A stretch of 10,235 bases of DNA from Ramicandelaber brevisporus. Taxonomy: Eukaryota > Kickxellomycota > Ramicandelaberales > Ramicandelaberaceae. The DNA is taken from contig MU602892.1 of assembly GCA_025201865.1 (NCBI GenBank), positions 1 through 10,235 on the forward strand, given 5' to 3'. Both the position numbers and the translations under genes were made by a program. Within the stretch, counting starts at the first letter, position 1; every line of letters begins with the position of its first letter. Below, one piece after another: positions 6,736-10,235 of this stretch. The notes under the pieces are model-generated. The model made no database searches, was not told where the DNA came from, and saw only the letters and a program-made list of their open reading frames with translations.

Positions 6736-9196
6736 ATGAATTCAGGTATGTTGCTTGCAAAGAAGAAGAAGAAGAAGAAGAAGAAGAAGAATGAATCACA
6801 ACTCTATCTCGGTCTGATCTGATTGCACGACAAAACAACACGCAAAGAAGAGAGAAGCAAAGAGGCAGATAGATCATCGGTTGGAGTGGCTGCTGCTTGG
6901 CGACATGTCTTGGGAGATGGGAGTTCGATGTGGAATGGCAGATGGGAGATGGTAGCCACCCAAGCGAGTGATTGTTTTGAAAGTATATCTCTCGCCTCGA
7001 CATGTTCTGGTTTTGCTCTCATGTCGTTTGTTGTTTGTTGCCTGATGTCGTTGTTTGTTGTTTGTTACTGCTGCTGTTGTTTGTTGTTTGTTTTTTAGCC
7101 TCTCATGTTTGTCGATCGATGGAGGAAAACATGTACGCAAACAATTGGTGAAATAGTAATAAAAAACACAAACTGCCATTCCATTCAAGATGACTTGTAC
7201 TGACATTGCTTTATACGCTGACTGCTGCGTGCATATATATACATGATGAATCGATGTGTTGGTGTGTAATACAGAGACGGAGTCTGACACAAACTACGCG
7301 CCGAGTGGTTCGACTCGGGGTTCAGGTCGCGGCCGCGGCCGTGGAAGAGGTCGTGGAAGGGGCAAGGCTGCAACGTCTGGAACTACTAGAAAAACATCTG
7401 CAAGCTCAGCTGGGACCAAACGGAAGGCATCCGGCAGCATCCAAGCATCATCAGAGACAGCAGAAGTAACAGCACAGGTGAGTGGCAAAACACAGTCAAC
7501 ATTGCAGTTTGCAATTGCTCAAAAGAGTGAGCCAAGTGTCATCAGACAATCCTACACATCGCGCGAAGCAGCCGAGCGGGATGGAGTTTATGAGGCCGAT
7601 GTCATTCCAAGTTTGGCTCGATCATATCCGGACAAGTACTGGAGCGATCGTAACGATATTGTAGAGCCTGGGTTTGGACCAATATCGGAGATTAATAATG
7701 GACATCGGCTGGAACTAGTCAATGAGTCAGCCATTCGAGATCAAGGACCGGTTGTTGGAATGACATTGTCGCCAGATGGAAGTATATTGGCTACGTTTTG
7801 CTTACTTGGATGCGTTAAACTTTGGGACACAAGCAATTATGAGCTATTGGGCCAATTACGTGATAATAGTGAGCCTAATATTGATGAATTTTACTGTGGT
7901 CAATTCTTGCTTGATGATGATAACAATGGTAATAACAATAACAATAGCAATGACAATGGCAATATCAATATCAATGGTAATGATAGCAATAGTAACAGTA
8001 ACAGTAACAACAACACAATGCATACATCCACTTCTGAGCAGACTCTTCAATTAGACTCTGATTGTCCCATGGCTAATGAAGCACAATCCAATCCCAAGCC
8101 AAGTCCAACCAGAGTGTTGCTTGCAGTTGGAGGCAAGCTGAAAGATCGCAAGAGATGGTCAGAGGCAGATGAAGATAATCACATTCTTCCATGTCCTGTA
8201 AAGATATTTGACGTCTCTACAAGCGAGGTGGTTGGACAGCTTGGAGGCAAACCTGCATTTAGACTGCCAAATGGGCTGGCTGCATCTAACGGTGGTGTTA
8301 ACAACAATGGCAGCAGCGATGGCCATCTTGAAGAAGTATTGTGTATCAAGAAGGTTGTATATAAAGGAGAGCGCTATATAGTGTCGACTAGCCAGGATGG
8401 ATATATCATTAGATGGAAGATGGCATCTGACTGGTCAACGCTGATTGAGAAGCGCACAATGCTGGATGGAATAACTTGTATGGCGTTTACTGTGTCATTT
8501 GTGCCAGGCACTGGAAATAGATTCTTTATTGCAGCATGTGACGACACTCTTAAGCTGTTTGATTTTGAGCAGGGCAGAATGGTTCACGCCTTCAATCCAA
8601 TCTACTCCTCTTATTGCGACTGTGCCAAGTTTATTGGCTGGACCGATTCAGATAACAAAGACATTGACAACATTGACAGCATTGACAGCGGCAATGAAGA
8701 TAATGGCAATGATAATGGCAATACTAACTCTGCTAGAGTACGTAAATCTGCCTATCTAATCTCACGTGGTGTTGAGTTGTTGGATGCCGAAGATAACACT
8801 GTTGCGACTCGTCCAAACACTTGCACACTGCATAGACTTGAGTATCCATCTGAGTCTAACGGCGGTCGATTTGTATTAAGCGAGGTTAGACGCTTCTCTC
8901 ACCCAGAGTATGTGTCTAATTCATGGCTGATTAAAGTTACATCAAATGGCCGCTATATCCTGGCACCAACTTATAATGGACAGGTGTTTGTGTTCTCTCT
9001 ATCAACTGGTGAATTAACAACCGTCCTGCGTGGTGATCACGAAGAGATCGAACTTCGTGATGTTCTATTCCACAAGCAGCGTCCATTGCTGTTTACATGC
9101 GCTGATGATGGATTAGTTAGAGTTTACCGATCTGTTAAAACTGGTCCACTTCACATGGCACTTGACAGTGATGTTGATATCAGTGCTGATGAGTAA
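6736..9196 (+). CDS. Uncharacterised RG-rich WD40-repeat protein; spliced, join 6736-6745 and 7275-9196
   Basis: The large downstream frame has no ATG before conserved sequence; its only early start-like codon is GTG at 7256 after an in-frame TGA at 7247. Joining ATGAATTCAG (6736-6745) to 7275 keeps frame and gives 643 residues starting MNSETESD. Residues 18-33 are an RG-rich tract, 38-60 a Lys/Arg/Ser-rich basic segment with KRK (nuclear signal-like), and QSTLQF at 77-82 resembles a degenerate PCNA-binding box with wrong spacing. From about 110 the protein is a WD40-type propeller: VGMTLSPDGSILATFCLLGC then VKLWD (164-188), a PVKIFD blade near 311-316, ISTSQDGYIIRW, FFIAACDDTLKLFD, GRYILAPTYNGQVFVF, and LLFTCADDGLVRVY. 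Two Asn/Asp/Ser-rich insertions (216-250 and 464-488) fall in probable loops. The tail is acidic. The well-formed core suggests a conserved family, but I cannot name it; nuclear or nucleic-acid binding is inference. Confidence 0.8.
6760..6789. repeat. (AAG)10 microsatellite at the start of the intron
   Basis: Ten perfect AAG triplets begin 14 nt after the intron donor and are in frame with the exon-1 ATG, so unspliced RNA would code for ten lysines in a row. Confidence 0.9.
7025..7096. repeat. GTTT/GTTGTTT tract in the intron
   Basis: Repeated TTGTTTG units with a short CTGCTG interruption form a T/G-rich stretch in the downstream half of the intron, similar in composition to the promoter tract at 6526-6572. 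Confidence 0.75.
7911..8015 (+). repeat. AAT/AAC/AGT triplet expansion in the WD40 coding region
   Basis: About 35 codons of mostly AAT, AAC, GAT, AGC and AGT encode an Asn/Asp/Ser/Gly run (residues 216-250). The length stays a multiple of three, consistent with in-frame slippage inside a loop. Confidence 0.85.
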
Positions 9197-9204
9197 AAAA
9201 AAAA

Positions 9205-9257
9205 GATAAGCATAAACGTAAGCATAAGCATAAATACAAGCATAAATATAAGCATCA
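9205..9257. repeat. Tandem AAGCATAA units in the WD40 3' UTR
   Basis: The core AAGCATAA recurs in imperfect tandem (spaced 6-13 bp) directly after the stop codon and A-tract, ending with AAGCATCAAG. Confidence 0.8.
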
Positions 9258-9653
9258 AGTTATCATTTTATCATTTCATTCCTTTTTCAATATGTTTACT
9301 AATGTTATTCAAAAAAAAAAACTACCATTTTTATTTAATAGTGTTTATTTTGGTAATCTCTGTTGGAATGAACACAGCAAACGACGGTGAAATCGAATGC
9401 CGTTGGGGATTTTGATTTACTGTGTGAGTGTTTTTACTGCAATTACAGCGGCAGACCCAAACAGGGCTGGATGAGGGCTATGGAGAGTCGGCAAGACAAC
9501 AAAGAGTCGGGAAGACCAATGTGTCTAATGTCTCATTTAAAACCATGTAGCTCGGCCAGTCTATACCCGTGCAGATGGTCCGAATCAAAAACGAACGAAC
9601 CAAGGTGCACTAAACAACCAAAGCGAACCAAGCCAAAAGAAAAAAACATAGCC

Positions 9654-9953
9654 ATGACAGCAACACCAACAGGAGGAACAGGTGCTGAAGCCACAGCAAC
9701 CACCCACTTGACAACGACAGGGACGACGACGGCAGGGAGCACCGCCGTGCGATGCAAGAGGTGGAGGAGAAAGCCAACGGAGGAGGGGACGAACCAAGAG
9801 GGAGGGGAAATGATGGAACATGCCGCTGGGAAAACCCGGATGCCAGCCACACCAACCTGGCGGCAGAGGACAACCACCACGCGGGACCGAACACCGCGCC
9901 AGCACACGCCAGCACCTGGGGACAACGAGGGAACAACGCTGGTGCTTGAATGA
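9654..9953 (+). CDS. Weak candidate ORF, 99 codons, Thr-rich
   Basis: An ATG at 9654 opens 99 codons to a TGA at 9951-9953. The N-terminal third is Thr/Ala/Gly-rich (MTATPTGGTGAEATATTHLT), driven by ACA/ACG repeats, and the rest is Arg/Thr/Glu-rich with no recognisable motif. A second frame from 9752 (65 residues, very polar) is equally plausible, and neither has a TATA box or a family match that I can see. I list it so the region is not left blank, but composition alone may explain it. Confidence 0.15.
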   Translation: MTATPTGGTGAEATATTHLTTTGTTTAGSTAVRCKRWRRKPTEEGTNQEGGEMMEHAAGKTRMPATPTWRQRTTTTRDRTPRQHTPAPGDNEGTTLVLE

Positions 9954-10063
9954 AGTCGAAGAAGAAAATGTTAGTGTGTTTGGGAGTGTTTTTGTGGTGG
10001 TGTGCCGAGGAAAGAGAAAGACGCAAGCTTGGACAGGTTCGACTCGGTTGCGTGGGCAGACTG

Positions 10064-10071
10064 TTTATAAG
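10064..10071 (+). promoter_or_regulatory. TATA box near the right edge
   Basis: TTTATAAG lies 34 bp before an ATG at 10105 and is flanked by G+C-richer DNA. It suggests a rightward gene starting just inside the window. Confidence 0.4.
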
Positions 10072-10089
10072 AGGATCAGTGAAACAACA

Positions 10090-10140
10090 AGTCATTCTGT
10101 TGTCATGCAACACCGAGTAAGTTAGTCATTCTGCTGTCAT
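10090..10140. repeat. Two near-identical 17-mers (agtcattctgYtgtcat)
   Basis: Copies at 10090-10106 and 10124-10140 differ at one base and are 34 bp apart, start to start. The candidate exon ATG lies at the end of the first copy. Confidence 0.8.
10105..10116 (+). CDS. Candidate 12-nt first exon of a gene leaving the window
   Basis: ATGCAACACCGA (Met-Gln-His-Arg) is followed at once by GTAAGT, a strong donor site, and it stands 34 bp downstream of TTTATAAG. Unspliced, the frame stops after two more codons. The layout copies that of the WD40 gene, whose first exon is 10 nt. No acceptor can be assigned before the window ends, so this rests only on the TATA/ATG/donor arrangement. Confidence 0.25.
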
Positions 10141-10214
10141 AAAACGTCAATGACACGCAGTCGCTGGAGTACAAAACAGAGGATCTGTAGTAATTAGGCG
10201 ATCAATGCAAAGCA

Positions 10215-10235
10215 CCAAAGAACCAAAGAACCAAA
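10215..10235. repeat. Tandem ccaaagaa units at the window end
   Basis: Two full 8-bp units and a partial third run to the last base, so the true length is unknown. Confidence 0.75.

Larger units (their letters stand above)
6746..7274 (+). other. Intron in the WD40 gene (529 nt, phase 1)
   Basis: The donor is CAG before GTATGT, identical to the yeast consensus. The acceptor is AATACAG ending at 7274. A TACTGAC sequence at 7198-7204 closely resembles the TACTAAC branch site, and no AG occurs between it and the acceptor, so the first downstream AG is used. The phase agrees: one base from exon 1 plus two from exon 2 make GAG. Unspliced RNA would stop at TGA 6820-6822. Confidence 0.75.
9197..10063. 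other. Gene-poor stretch downstream of the WD40 gene
   Basis: The first part is AT-rich and probably 3' UTR, with A10 and A11 runs near 9195 and 9310. From about 9430 the sequence becomes G+C- and purine-rich on the plus strand, with many CCAA and ACA motifs. Several frames are open on both strands, which is what this composition produces by itself. I see no domain, no RNA gene and no mobile element. It probably includes the promoter of a gene starting near the right edge. Confidence 0.5.

Noticed and set aside
7074-7080. QSTLQF of the WD40 protein as a true PCNA-binding box (residues 77-82; DNA near 7493-7510)
   Set aside because: The spacing is one residue short and the second aromatic residue is missing, so it is kept only as a resemblance.
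7305-7320. ggttcgactcgg, tRNA T-loop-like sequence, also found at 10037-10048
   Set aside because: In neither place do flanking bases form a T stem or an acceptor stem, and no anticodon arm fits. The first copy is inside the WD40 coding region.
9387-9953. Full 188-codon plus frame
   Set aside because: It starts at GTG. Only the part from the ATG at 9654 could be translated, and that is listed with low confidence.
9533-10113. Minus-strand frames of 106-167 codons
   Set aside because: Leu/Ser/Pro/Trp-rich readings of a compositionally skewed block, with no consistent helix or domain pattern, and they overlap the probable promoter of the rightward gene.
1-10235. Transposons, CRISPR arrays, viral or toxin genes, biosynthetic cluster
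   Set aside because: No transposase, integrase, terminal repeats, direct-repeat arrays or secondary-metabolism genes are visible. The genes are unrelated housekeeping genes.

Overview
This is a nuclear fungal segment carrying orthologues of core fungal genes: mitochondrial NAD-isocitrate dehydrogenase subunit 1, the tRNA wobble methyltransferase Trm9, a squalene epoxidase-family protein, and the kinetochore protein Nuf2. It also holds a large WD40 protein I cannot name and the tail of a membrane protein entering from the left. Most genes are single uninterrupted reading frames and the gaps are short. Convergent neighbours lie about 80-120 bp apart. The intergenic DNA is full of simple repeats (GA, GAAA, GTT, AAG). 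The one intron I can support has yeast-like signals (GTATGT, a TACTGAC branch-like site, CAG). An intron-poor fungus fits, either an early-diverging lineage or a basal yeast. I cannot name the species, and the lineage is inference.

Layout, left to right: 1-174 (+) is the C-terminal end of an unidentified protein with a hydrophobic tail. 253-1383 (-) is IDH1, tail-to-tail with it. 1384-1657 is a divergent promoter shared with TRM9, 1658-2407 (+). TRM9 converges on the squalene epoxidase gene, 2524-4080 (-). 4081-4885 is a repeat-rich spacer with a consensus TATA box for the squalene epoxidase gene and a candidate 49-codon ORF (4611-4760, -). 4886-6310 (-) is NUF2, with a polyglutamine leader. 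6311-6735 is a second divergent promoter. 6736-9196 (+) is the WD40 gene. Its first exon appears to be only 10 nt, separated by a 529-nt intron from a 1.9-kb exon that has no in-frame ATG of its own. 9197-10235 has no convincing complete gene, but its right end holds a TATA box, an ATG and a GTAAGT donor that look like the start of another gene with a tiny first exon.

These are unrelated housekeeping genes (TCA cycle, tRNA modification, sterol synthesis, chromosome segregation) and not a gene cluster. The points most worth a second look are the hidden first exon with an in-frame (AAG)10 just inside its intron, the replaced pocket residues in the squalene epoxidase, the uncharacterised RG-rich WD40 protein, and the two gene fragments at the window edges.
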